32,460 bases of DNA from JAJPJX01 sp964568355. GTDB lineage: Bacteria; Acidobacteriota; Terriglobia; Bryobacterales; Bryobacteraceae. Under the pieces are notes generated by a model. The model ran no database searches and was not told where the DNA came from. It saw nothing but the letters and a program-made list of their open reading frames with translations. Positions 8,114 through 16,340 of the stretch are shown piece after piece. The position numbers and the translations under genes were made by a program. The stretch's first letter is position 1; the number at the start of each line of letters is the position of its first letter. The stretch is from positions 1 through 32,460 of the forward strand of contig CAZMRK010000429.1 in NCBI GenBank assembly GCA_964568355.1, given 5' to 3'.

Positions 8114-9580
8114 TTAGCGGGGTTTGCGGCCTCCGTTCCAGGTTTCGGGCCTGGGGGTGTCGGGGGGCCAGTAGCCGCTGGGGTCGTCTTTCCAGGGCTT
8201 GCCGCAAAGGCCGGAGATGACGCTCCATTCGGCGGCGCCCAGGTTCAGGTCGGGGTGGTAGATGAAGCGCTTCAGGCCGGCACGATGGGAGGCGATGAGG
8301 ATGCGCTCCAGATCGTGGGCGGGCATGGGGTCGCCGGCGTGGGGGTTGCGGCCGGTGGAGACCCAGGCGATGACCTTGCTGTCGTCTCCCACGGCGTCCA
8401 GCGCCCTCCGGGTTTCGGTGTAGACCACTTCGTCGAAGAATTGGTCAGGAAAGCCCCGGTCCAGGTCGGCGAGAGAACGCACACCGGGCAGTTTGAGGCC
8501 GAACCAGCATTTGACCGCGTCGAAGCAGTCGGCTTCGCTTAGCCCGGGATTCCACTGGCCCAGGGTCTGCACCCAGCGGCCGATGGTGCCGTACATGCCG
8601 TCGAACCCTCGGTTCCAGAAGTAGTGCTTGGGAAACAGGTAGTCGAAATAGGGGTGGATGCGCAGGTAGTCCTGCGTGGTCAGCAGGGAGAAGCTGGTGC
8701 TGCGCGGGATGGTGCCGAGTTTGGCCTTGCGCTCCATCTTGTCGATCTGCTGGCGGTAGGCGGCGACGGTTTTCATAGTCACTTCCTGGCGCGTGCGCAG
8801 CCAGTAGAGCGCGTCCTCGTTGAGGTCGAACAGGTCCAGGCCTCCCATCATGCCGCCGGCGGAGTAGTAGCGCACCATGGCCGGGGTCAGATGGTGCATC
8901 CGGTCGCGCAGGTGGGCGATGCCGCGATCAATACGGCCCAGGTCCATGCCCAGGTGCTCCAGCAGCGGCTTCTCGCTGTCGCGAACCTCCAACAGTTCGC
9001 CGCCGTGATGAAAGGCGAGCTCGTAGTGGTGCTCGCCGCCTCCATCCACCACCACGCCCTTGGCCTGCGGGAAGGCGCGCATGGTATCTTCGATGCCGGC
9101 CGCGAGCGAAAGCGCGCCGAAGGGATCCTGCGCGAAGGAGCGCCGCCGACCGTAGTGTCCCGGCCCGAAGAAGAGGATGTCCCAACCGCGTTTGGCGGCA
9201 TTGTCGACCAGGCCTTGGAGCTGCTTTTCCTTCTGCGGATCGCGCGGGGCTTCCGGGGGAGGATCGACACCGTAGCGCTGGTAGATTTTGGGGTCGGGCG
9301 CGAAGGTGGGCAGGCGGACACCGGGGCGCGCATAGGTGAAATCGAAGCGCGGAACTTCTTTGTAGAAGACCAGCGGCCCGATGACAATGCCGCGCACGCC
9401 GCCCTGCTCCCAGGCATCGAGCGTGCGGGGATAGTCCGAGAGCCATTGCTCGATCGGATAGATCATGTACATCCACGGCACCAGCGGCTTGGCGGGTTCC
9501 GCGGAAGCCAGGGGCGCGGCGGCGGCACCCAAGGCGGCGCCGAGGAAGCCCCTGCGGCTGATCGCCATTTGCTCACTCAT
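8114..9580 (-). CDS. Tat-exported protein of unknown function (possible TIM-barrel/glycosidase-like)
   Basis: A 488-residue protein that I do not recognise as a named family. The ATG at 9580 has an AAGGAG Shine-Dalgarno 8 bases upstream. The N-terminus is a clear twin-arginine signal (ISRRGFLGAALGAAAA, cleavage near ASAEP), so it is folded in the cytoplasm and exported, perhaps with a bound cofactor or metal. The mature part is rich in aromatic residues and in Asp/His. It contains VVVDGGGEHHYELAFHH, DYLFPKHYFWNRGFDG and a later IAWVSTGRNPHAGDPMPAHD. Alternating strand/helix segments with repeated acidic and aromatic residues recall family-10-like or other TIM-barrel glycoside hydrolases, but no catalytic pair is assigned. 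It lies 77 bases downstream of the second Oar-like receptor on the same strand, so it may act on that receptor's substrate. Confidence 0.8.
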   Translation of the reverse strand: MSEQMAISRRGFLGAALGAAAAPLASAEPAKPLVPWMYMIYPIEQWLSDYPRTLDAWEQGGVRGIVIGPLVFYKEVPRFDFTYARPGVRLPTFAPDPKIYQRYGVDPPPEAPRDPQKEKQLQGLVDNAAKRGWDILFFGPGHYGRRRSFAQDPFGALSLAAGIEDTMRAFPQAKGVVVDGGGEHHYELAFHHGGELLEVRDSEKPLLEHLGMDLGRIDRGIAHLRDRMHHLTPAMVRYYSAGGMMGGLDLFDLNEDALYWLRTRQEVTMKTVAAYRQQIDKMERKAKLGTIPRSTSFSLLTTQDYLRIHPYFDYLFPKHYFWNRGFDGMYGTIGRWVQTLGQWNPGLSEADCFDAVKCWFGLKLPGVRSLADLDRGFPDQFFDEVVYTETRRALDAVGDDSKVIAWVSTGRNPHAGDPMPAHDLERILIASHRAGLKRFIYHPDLNLGAAEWSVISGLCGKPWKDDPSGYWPPDTPRPETWNGGRKPR

Positions 9581-9618
9581 CAAAAGGTCTCCTTATCCTA
9601 TGGTTTACCGGTGCTGTG

Positions 9619-9642
9619 TCCGCTTGCTTACGCGCGCGGTTC
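9619..9642. repeat. Copy 1 (single arm) of a GC-rich repeat shared with 29624-29647
   Basis: TCCGCTTGCTTACGCGCGCGG followed by TTC matches 29624-29647 at 22 of 24 positions. It lies in the gap between the second receptor and the Tat protein. Only one arm is present here; the inverted partner seen at 29660-29683 is missing. Confidence 0.5.
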
Positions 9643-9657
9643 CGCGGCGGCACTGGC

Positions 9658-12600
9658 CTACCAGGTTAGCTTCAATCCTACCTGTACAGTGCGCATCGGC
9701 GCTTCCAGCGAGCGGATCTCGCCCATGCGAGGCGCGTCGGGCGTGACCGAATTGCTGGTGGCGAAGCCGATGCCGTTCGGAGTTCCGAAGTACGGGGTGT
9801 TGAGCGCATTCACGGCTTCCAGCCGGAATTGCAGACGCATCGATTCCGGCGCACCAGGCAACCGGAAGTTCTTGAACACGGAAAGGTCGGCGTTCCTCTG
9901 CGAGGGGCCATTGAGGATATTAACGCCGGAACTTCCGTAGTGGCAGAGGTCGGGACGTCCGGGGATGTTGCAGGTCACGCGGCGGAAGTCCAGGGGATCA
10001 AACCAGAGTTGCCGGCTGGGATCGTCGATGTGGCCGTCGGCGATGCGGTCGGGGCGCACGGGCGTGAAGCCGCCGGTGTTGAGGTCGTCGCCCTGGCTCA
10101 CCGTGAAGGGGAAGCCGGAGCGATACGCCACGATACCGTTTACCTGCCAACCACCGAGAACGGCGCCTGTAACGCCCTTAGCGCCGCGCAACCAGGGCAG
10201 TTCATAGACGAAATTGACCACCAGGTTGTGGCGGCGGTCGAAGGGGAGAGGGCCGCGGCCTTCTTTGAAGTTGCGCGGATTCTGAATGGGCAGGCCGTCC
10301 TGACTGCCGCCACTCTCGCCGGTGGCTTTGCTGAACACGTAAGAGACTCCGAAGGCGAGGCCGCTGGCGAATTGCTTATCGAGTGAAGCGGTGAATCCGT
10401 GATAGAACGCATTGGCGCCGGAGAGGATGGCCTGCAAGGAGTTGAACTGGCGCACCGCAATATCCGGCCGCAGCGGATCGTGGAAATACTGATAGGGCCG
10501 GTGGGCCTGGTAGTTGGTGTCCGAGGAGGGTGGGGCGGCGTTCCACTGTTGCACGATGCCCGAGAGATTGGACGACTTGCTGCCGACGTAGCCCACGGTG
10601 AGCGCGGTGCCGAGCGGTAGCTCGCGCTGCAGATCGAAGGTCCAGGTCCACTGGCTGGCGAGTTTGCGGTCCTTCTGCACATACCAGAGGTCTTCGGGGG
10701 CCACGCGGGCAGTGCCGGAGAAAAGATTCGGCCCCAGTTCCAGAAGGCGCGTACCGGGCCGCATCATGCGCGTGGTGAGCGTGGTGGTGGTGCCGCCAGC
10801 TACTACCGGATAGTTCTGATAGGGATCGGTGACCTGGTTGTATTGATTGCTGCCGGAGAACGGCGGCACCAGGTTGAGAATGGTGAAATTGTTGAAATGG
10901 GGCGTGGCTGCGTACCAGCCGGAGCCAGCGCGGACCACCCAACGGTTGGAGGGCCGCCAGGCCAACCCGACGCGCGGCATGATGTAGCGGTTGTCCTGAT
11001 CCCAGAGCGGAACGGCCGCGTCGCCGCCCAATACGGCCGGATAGAGAGTCGGGATCTGGGCTCCCTCCGAAGTGGTGTAGGTCCGCTGGAAATCGACGGT
11101 ACGCCAAAACCCTCCGGCGTCATAGGGCACACCGAAGTAGTCATAACGGATGCCGATGTTGGCGGTCAGCGTGGGGGTGATCTTCCAGTCGTCGAGGAAG
11201 TAGACGCCGGCCATGGTAGAGCGCGGCTGCGTCAGCGGATAGCCTTCGGGTGTGGCCGCGTAATCGGGATATCCGAGCAGGAGCGAGGCAAAGGCATGGC
11301 CCGATTCGAGTGAACTGAAGCCGATGCGGCCGTGAGGATAGTTGGCAGCCAGGCGATTCATCGCCGAGCGCCGGTATTCGAAGCCGGTCTTGAAGGAATG
11401 GTTGCCGCGCAGAATCGAGACGTGGTCGGCGAAGTTATAGACCCGGATGTCATCCACACCGCCGCCGTAGGCGTCGCCGTAGGGGGTGCCCAATCCTTCG
11501 ATCAGCGGAATTCCTGCCTCGCGGATTTTTAGCTCTCGCGGTCCGGTGGGGGAGTTGACGCGGAAGATGCCGATGCCCAGACCGTCCTCATCGAAGAGCG
11601 TGTGCGCGCGCCGCTCCGCTGCTTCGAACTGCGTATCGAGCAGGCCGAAGCGGGCTTCATTCAGCAATCCAGGTGTGAAGATATGCACCCACTGCGTGGC
11701 AAAGCTGGTGGGGTAGTTGGTGAAGCCGATGCCGAAGTTGGGGTTGATGGTGGGGGAGTCCCAGGACTGGCGGTCGAAATCGAAATGCATGAACATGCGG
11801 TCCTTCTCGCTGATGTTGTGATCGATGCGCGTGAAGAACGTGTTCTGGGTGACCGGTTGATTGATGGCGACGCGATTGGTGAAATCGAGCGGATCAGCCT
11901 GCTGGAACTGCTGCGCCGGCAGATATTGGAGCAGGTTTTTCGAGCCCGCATTGATGCGGCTCTGGGGAATGACGTTGCCGGCGAAGGGCATTCCGGTCAG
12001 TTGATCGTAGATCAGGATGGGAGCGCGCAGGAGCCGGCCATTGGCGCCGACGGGGTTGAGCAATTGCGAAAAGTCTCCATCGCGCATGGCGGTGGAAGGA
12101 AACCATCCGGTTTGGACACTCTGGCTCAGCTCGCGGCGCCCTTCATAGTTGAAGGACCAGAAGGTGCGGTTGCGGCCATCGTAGTGGGGGAGCATGACCG
12201 GCCCGCTGAGGAAGGCACCAAACTGGTTGCGGCGGAAAGCATCCTTGGCCTTACGCTGCTCACCAGGCGCAAGCTGGAAGTTCAGGAAGTAGTTTTCTGC
12301 GTCGAGAACCTGGTTGCGAAGGTATTCGAAGGCGGCTCCGTGGAAGGCATTGGTGCCGGATTTCATGACCACCTGCACCTGAGCTCCGCTGCTGAAGCCA
12401 TATTCGGCGGAGTAAGCGGCGGTTTGTACTTTGAACTCGGCAATGGCATCGAGCGAGGGCACCAGGGTCATGGTGTTGTAACGCGGCTCCTTAACGTCCA
12501 CGCCATCGAGCGTGACGCCCTGGGTCTGATCGGTTTGACCGTGGGCCACCAAAGCAACCGCGGTGCCGGCGGGAGAGGTGCGGCCGGTGCCTCCGGTAGC

Positions 12601-13116
12601 ACGGCCCATCCGCGTGCCGAAGCTCACACCGGGAACCAGCAGCGCGAGTTGTCCCACGCTGCGATAGGCCACCGGCAGTTCCACCACGCGCTTGCTTTCG
12701 ATATTCTGGCCGACCGCCGCATCTTCGGTGTTGAGCAGGCGCGCTTCGGCCGAGACTTCCACGCGCTGGGCCAACTCGCCCAATTCCAGCTTCACATCGA
12801 CGCGGGCGCGCTGCTGGTACAGCACGTTGATGTGGGAGATGGTGGTGGATTTGAAGCCGGCGAGCGCTACATCGACTTTGTATTCGCCCGGTTCGATCAG
12901 GGGAAAGGCGTAGATGCCTTCGTTGTTACTGGCGGCCCGGCGGGTTTCTCCGGTGGCCAGGCGTGTGAGCGTAACCCCAGCACCGGCGACCGGCGCTCCC
13001 GATGCGTCCGTCACCAACCCGCTGACTTCGGTAGAACTGGTTTGCGCCGCGAGGCAGCCCGCCATCAGGCACAGCCCGACGATTCGAGCGAGGCATTTCT
13101 CCAACTCTTTCCTCAT
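9658..13116 (-). CDS. Second Oar-like TonB-dependent receptor with carboxypeptidase-regulatory domain
   Basis: An 1152-residue outer-membrane receptor. I chose the ATG at 13116 (MRKELEKC), which opens on a signal peptide with cleavage near CLAAQ; AGGAAAGGAG lies 14 bases upstream, somewhat far. The frame continues to a TTG at 13143. The mature protein has a carboxypeptidase-regulatory Ig-like domain (VSGLVTDASGAPVAGAGV; YAFPLIEPGEYKV). A plug-like region follows (VELPVAYRSVGQLALLVPGV; GVTLDGVDVKEPRYN), then a long barrel ending GLKLTW. Compared with the first receptor the architecture is the same but the sequences differ strongly, so they are family members and not a recent duplication. The neighbouring Tat-exported protein downstream probably works with it. 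The substrate cannot be read from sequence. Confidence 0.93.
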   Translation of the reverse strand: MRKELEKCLARIVGLCLMAGCLAAQTSSTEVSGLVTDASGAPVAGAGVTLTRLATGETRRAASNNEGIYAFPLIEPGEYKVDVALAGFKSTTISHINVLYQQRARVDVKLELGELAQRVEVSAEARLLNTEDAAVGQNIESKRVVELPVAYRSVGQLALLVPGVSFGTRMGRATGGTGRTSPAGTAVALVAHGQTDQTQGVTLDGVDVKEPRYNTMTLVPSLDAIAEFKVQTAAYSAEYGFSSGAQVQVVMKSGTNAFHGAAFEYLRNQVLDAENYFLNFQLAPGEQRKAKDAFRRNQFGAFLSGPVMLPHYDGRNRTFWSFNYEGRRELSQSVQTGWFPSTAMRDGDFSQLLNPVGANGRLLRAPILIYDQLTGMPFAGNVIPQSRINAGSKNLLQYLPAQQFQQADPLDFTNRVAINQPVTQNTFFTRIDHNISEKDRMFMHFDFDRQSWDSPTINPNFGIGFTNYPTSFATQWVHIFTPGLLNEARFGLLDTQFEAAERRAHTLFDEDGLGIGIFRVNSPTGPRELKIREAGIPLIEGLGTPYGDAYGGGVDDIRVYNFADHVSILRGNHSFKTGFEYRRSAMNRLAANYPHGRIGFSSLESGHAFASLLLGYPDYAATPEGYPLTQPRSTMAGVYFLDDWKITPTLTANIGIRYDYFGVPYDAGGFWRTVDFQRTYTTSEGAQIPTLYPAVLGGDAAVPLWDQDNRYIMPRVGLAWRPSNRWVVRAGSGWYAATPHFNNFTILNLVPPFSGSNQYNQVTDPYQNYPVVAGGTTTTLTTRMMRPGTRLLELGPNLFSGTARVAPEDLWYVQKDRKLASQWTWTFDLQRELPLGTALTVGYVGSKSSNLSGIVQQWNAAPPSSDTNYQAHRPYQYFHDPLRPDIAVRQFNSLQAILSGANAFYHGFTASLDKQFASGLAFGVSYVFSKATGESGGSQDGLPIQNPRNFKEGRGPLPFDRRHNLVVNFVYELPWLRGAKGVTGAVLGGWQVNGIVAYRSGFPFTVSQGDDLNTGGFTPVRPDRIADGHIDDPSRQLWFDPLDFRRVTCNIPGRPDLCHYGSSGVNILNGPSQRNADLSVFKNFRLPGAPESMRLQFRLEAVNALNTPYFGTPNGIGFATSNSVTPDAPRMGEIRSLEAPMRTVQVGLKLTW

Positions 13117-13153
13117 AAGAATTAAGGGAACTCCTTTCCTCAATTACACAGAA

Positions 13154-13159
13154 AGTATA
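13154..13159 (-). promoter_or_regulatory. Candidate -10 box of the second receptor gene
   Basis: TATACT on the minus strand lies about 38 bases upstream of the chosen ATG, a sensible leader length. The sequence 17 bases further upstream (TTAGAC) is a poor -35 match, so this is a weak call. The surrounding gap 13117-13253 is AT-richer than the flanking genes, and nothing else is recognised in it. Confidence 0.3.
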
Positions 13160-13253
13160 CAGATGGTGTACAAGCCGTCTAATTCTACTTGGTCCCAGGC
13201 TTCAAATTCAAGGGATTTTGACGGAAATTGATGCGGATCAGATTTGAATTGTT

Positions 13254-14540
13254 CTACGGCTGGCGGGTCTTCCAGACCATGCGTAGGCCGGAGGGGAGCT
13301 GAAAATGGGCGCCGCGCATCAGGAAATTTCCCACCCCGGGGAGAGACCGCGCGCGCACCTGATCGGTAGCGCCGATATGAAGCCTGCCCATACCGGGTAA
13401 CTCGTGCGCTTCGGAGTGGGAGCGACTGATCAGCCATTCCAGGCCGGGGACCGGCGCGATGCTTTGCAGATCTGCGTAGAAATCCGCGCGGGAATTTCCG
13501 AACTCAATCTGGGTGAACTCCAGGCCGACCTCAAAAAAAGATTCAGGATCGGTGTAGCGGTCCAGTCCACGGATGCGGCCCGTAAGGCGCGCGCCGGCGG
13601 GCACGATGACTTTGTTCTTGATTTTGGCATCGGCGGTGGAGGTGGCATGCAGCAGGTCACCTACCGCGGAGCGGGCCGAATCGATGGGTGTATCGAGCGT
13701 CAGGGGCACGGCCAGGCCGGGGGGAAGATCGACGGTCTGCCGCGGAGCAGCGGCGGCATGTTCGGCTGTCTCCGGCGGAGGCGCGCCGAAGGAGATGGAG
13801 GACTCGCTGCTGTATTCCCGGCAATGCGTGTAGGACAGCAGGTTGCGGCTGGCCGATCCGTTGGTGTGCACGATGGTCATCTCAGCGGACTGCGGAAGCA
13901 TGACATCGGCAGCGCCGATGCGTACACGGGCGTAATCGATACGATTCAGCAGGTCCGTGGTCTCGAGTTCGGGCGGGATTTCGTCGCCATCGACCTCCAG
14001 GCGCAGCAGGTCGAGCGAATTGCGATCGACCCAGAAGGATCCCCGGCAGGCGACCACGGCCTGGTGGCCGTTGGTGCTGACGATATAGCCGCTGCGGAAC
14101 GCACTGATGCGGTAGTTGTAGCGCACGGTACGGCGTCCCGCCAGGTCTTCCTCGCCGGCATATTGAAACGTGGCCAGGTCGTTGATGAAGATGCTGCGGG
14201 CGTGGGTGGAGAACGCTCCGTCGCCGATCGCTCCGGCGGTCACGTAATCGGAGATATGCCCTTCCTGAACCCGTCCGCCGCCCGGCGGCGCGTGGAACTC
14301 CTTGCCCTGGATGACGCTGACGTCCAACCGCACGCTATCCAGGGGGCGAAACACGAGGGACTGGATTTCGCGGATCGAACGGTCGGTAGTCTCCAGGCAG
14401 GTATAGTTGGGGAGGCGAGAGAGGCTTTCGCGGACGTGCCGCTTGATGCGGGAAAGCAGGAGCAACTCCGGGGGCAGGTCGGCCTGCGCCGCCAGGGCGA
14501 CGCTCGCCACGCCCGCGAGGATGGCACGCGGCAGCCGCAT
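13254..14540 (-). CDS. Secreted acidobacterial protein of unknown function
   Basis: A 428-residue protein with a Sec signal peptide (MRLPRAILAGVASVALAAQA). It has a region starting SRLPNYTCLETTDR that I recall as recurring in uncharacterised secreted proteins of Solibacter-type bacteria. The middle part (YAGEEDLAGRRTVRYNYRIS; GSFWVDRNSLDLLRLEVDGD) looks beta-rich, like an outer-membrane-lipoprotein-type sandwich. From about residue 270 a second module begins after an Ala/Pro linker (LPPGLAVPLTLDTPIDSARS, KNKVIVPAGARLTGRIRGLD). It recalls the beta-barrel fold of TrbI/VirB10-like or tail-sheath proteins, but this is only a resemblance. It is the last of four tandem minus-strand genes, 52 bases after the EgtD-like gene. 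No enzyme motif was seen. Confidence 0.75.
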   Translation of the reverse strand: MRLPRAILAGVASVALAAQADLPPELLLLSRIKRHVRESLSRLPNYTCLETTDRSIREIQSLVFRPLDSVRLDVSVIQGKEFHAPPGGGRVQEGHISDYVTAGAIGDGAFSTHARSIFINDLATFQYAGEEDLAGRRTVRYNYRISAFRSGYIVSTNGHQAVVACRGSFWVDRNSLDLLRLEVDGDEIPPELETTDLLNRIDYARVRIGAADVMLPQSAEMTIVHTNGSASRNLLSYTHCREYSSESSISFGAPPPETAEHAAAAPRQTVDLPPGLAVPLTLDTPIDSARSAVGDLLHATSTADAKIKNKVIVPAGARLTGRIRGLDRYTDPESFFEVGLEFTQIEFGNSRADFYADLQSIAPVPGLEWLISRSHSEAHELPGMGRLHIGATDQVRARSLPGVGNFLMRGAHFQLPSGLRMVWKTRQP

Positions 14541-14592
14541 CGGCTCTCAGGTTATCACCGATGGCGGCCAAGCAGGAGACCAGCGGCGCGGC

Positions 14593-15513
14593 TCAGCGGG
14601 CGCAGACGGCGACGCGGAAGCGTCCATCCGCGCTGGCGCTTTCCTGCAGGATTTTCAGGCGGGCGTGCTCGGCAAGCAGCCAGCGAAAGGCATCGGCCGT
14701 GTAGGTGTACTGGAAGTTCATGGCGATGCGCTCCCCGCGCGCGATGGCCACGCCGGAAGCGACGGCGGGCAGGTCGCGCAGGGCACGAAAGTGCCGACGA
14801 GTCTGGAACAGGCCCTGGCGGCGCTCATCCCGCTTCTGATCGAACTTTACTTCTCCGTCTTCCGGGCTGATGCCGATGCTTGCCAGAGGCGCAAAGGCGA
14901 AGCGCTCGACGGCAGGCTGCTGGTGGCGGGCGATGGTGCCTTCGTCATTGATTTCGGCGTCCACGATAAGGCGGTCGCCCTCCTGCAGACATTGCGCCAG
15001 GTGGCGGATCTGTTCCAGGGGATCGAACGAGCCCAGGCTGTTGCCGGACATCAAAAACACTTTGGGGGATTCGGCTGCGTCGGAGGCGAAAACCAAATGG
15101 ACGGGGCTGGAGATATCGGCCTTGATGCCGGTGGTTTCGATATCGGCATCTTCAGCGGCGGCACAGGCGAGTTCGAGCAGAGACTGGCTGGCATCGATGG
15201 GGAAGTATTCCCGGTCCCGCCCGGAGGCACGCAGCGCATCGAGCAGCGGACGGTCCTTTGAGCCATCGCCGGCTCCGAAGCTGATGACGGGGGCGATGGG
15301 GCCCAGGTGCTCCAGGCTGGACTTGGCGATCTCCGGCACGGCGTTCCACAACTGGCGCAGCCCCTCATACATGGGGTCGCGGGCCAGCGCCAGCCAGCCG
15401 TCCACCGAATGCGGAAACCAGTAGAAGCACTTTTCGGGAAGGTCGCGGGCTTCCAGGCTCTCGGTGAACTCCTGCGCAATCTCGCTTTCGGTCAGAACGA
15501 CTTCGATTTTCAT
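14593..15513 (-). CDS. EgtD-like (Methyltransf_33 family) SAM-dependent methyltransferase
   Basis: A 306-residue cytoplasmic protein with the fold of histidine-specific methyltransferases. The SAM-binding segment is ISFGAGDGSKDRPLLDAL, followed by YFPIDASQSLLELA. SGNSLGSFDPLEQIRHL corresponds to the EgtD GS-IGNF segment. LIVDAEIND and a C-terminal GERIAMNFQYTYTADAF complete the pattern. In true EgtD the last segment carries the Glu and Ser that hold the histidine imidazole (T-E-I-S); here it reads M-N-F-Q. The N-terminal EYYptRtE-type motif is also not recognisable, and no EgtB gene is present nearby. It probably methylates an amine other than histidine; the substrate is unknown. It lies 47 bases downstream of fabI on the same strand. 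Confidence 0.72.
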   Translation of the reverse strand: MKIEVVLTESEIAQEFTESLEARDLPEKCFYWFPHSVDGWLALARDPMYEGLRQLWNAVPEIAKSSLEHLGPIAPVISFGAGDGSKDRPLLDALRASGRDREYFPIDASQSLLELACAAAEDADIETTGIKADISSPVHLVFASDAAESPKVFLMSGNSLGSFDPLEQIRHLAQCLQEGDRLIVDAEINDEGTIARHQQPAVERFAFAPLASIGISPEDGEVKFDQKRDERRQGLFQTRRHFRALRDLPAVASGVAIARGERIAMNFQYTYTADAFRWLLAEHARLKILQESASADGRFRVAVCAR

Positions 15514-15560
15514 ATCGGCACCGCCATGTGTGACTCCCGGTCAGGCATCGGCATGTGCTC

Positions 15561-16331
15561 TTACAGTCCCATGATTTGCATTCCCGCGTCCACAAATACG
15601 ACGTTGCCTGTGACTCCCCGGCCGAGGTGGCTGGCGAGGAATACAGCAGTGTCGGCTACTTCGGCGGGATCGGTGTTGCGCCGCAGGGGCGCATGCTGGG
15701 CCACGATGTCGAGGATCGTGGAAAAATCCTTGATACCGCGCGCGGAGACGGTCTTCACCGGGCCTGCGGAGATGGCGTTCACGCGAATATTGCGAGGACC
15801 CAGATCGTTGGCCAGGTAGCGCACCGAGGCTTCCAGCGACGCCTTGGCGACACCCATGATGTTATAGTTCGGCACCACGCGCGTAGATCCGAGGTAGGTC
15901 AGCGTGAGGATGGCCCCGCCCGAGGACATCAGCGGAGCAACCGCGCGCGCGACCGCTACCAGAGAATACGCGCTCACGTCATGCGCCAGGTGGAATCCGG
16001 CCCGTTCCGTCTCCACAAACGGCCGCCTCAGGTCCACGGGATTGGCGAAAGCCAGGCTGTGCACTACTGCATCAAGAGGCCGGCCCAGATCCGCCAGGGA
16101 CTTGGCCAGGCGATCGAGATCTTCGTCCCTGGTGACGTCGCAGGGCAGTGTCTGGACCACATTGAGACCTTCGGCGAGCTCATTCAAGGCGTCTTTCTGG
16201 CGATCGCCCAGGTAGGTGAGCACCAGCGAGGCGCCTTCCCGCGAGAAGGCCTGCGCAATGGCATAGGCCAGACTCCACTTGTTGGCAATACCCAAAATGA
16301 GGGCGGTTTTGCCCTCCATCAGATTGGACAT
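15561..16331 (-). CDS. fabI: Enoyl-[acyl-carrier-protein] reductase FabI
   Basis: A 256-residue NADH-dependent short-chain dehydrogenase that reduces trans-2-enoyl-ACP in the last step of each fatty-acid elongation cycle. The nucleotide-binding signature is LILGIANKWSLAYAIA, as in FabI. The catalytic pair is the Y-(6 residues)-K of PNYNIMGVAKASLE, with the upstream Tyr in LTYLGSTRVV. GFHLAHDVSAYS and VNAISAGPVKTVSARGIKDF are further FabI hallmarks. Length is standard. The ATG at 16331 follows AGGA at close spacing. It starts 9 bases after the stop of the exported Gfo/Idh/MocA-type gene, so the two may be co-transcribed, an unusual neighbour for an essential lipid enzyme. Confidence 0.95.
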   Translation of the reverse strand: MSNLMEGKTALILGIANKWSLAYAIAQAFSREGASLVLTYLGDRQKDALNELAEGLNVVQTLPCDVTRDEDLDRLAKSLADLGRPLDAVVHSLAFANPVDLRRPFVETERAGFHLAHDVSAYSLVAVARAVAPLMSSGGAILTLTYLGSTRVVPNYNIMGVAKASLEASVRYLANDLGPRNIRVNAISAGPVKTVSARGIKDFSTILDIVAQHAPLRRNTDPAEVADTAVFLASHLGRGVTGNVVFVDAGMQIMGL

Positions 16332-16340
16332 GAAATCCTA

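Noticed and set aside
11602..13125. Long plus-strand open frame (about 500 codons) opposite the second receptor gene
   Set aside because: It is a codon-bias shadow: the minus-strand protein has a signal peptide, recognisable domains and a proper barrel end, while the plus-strand translation shows no family motif.
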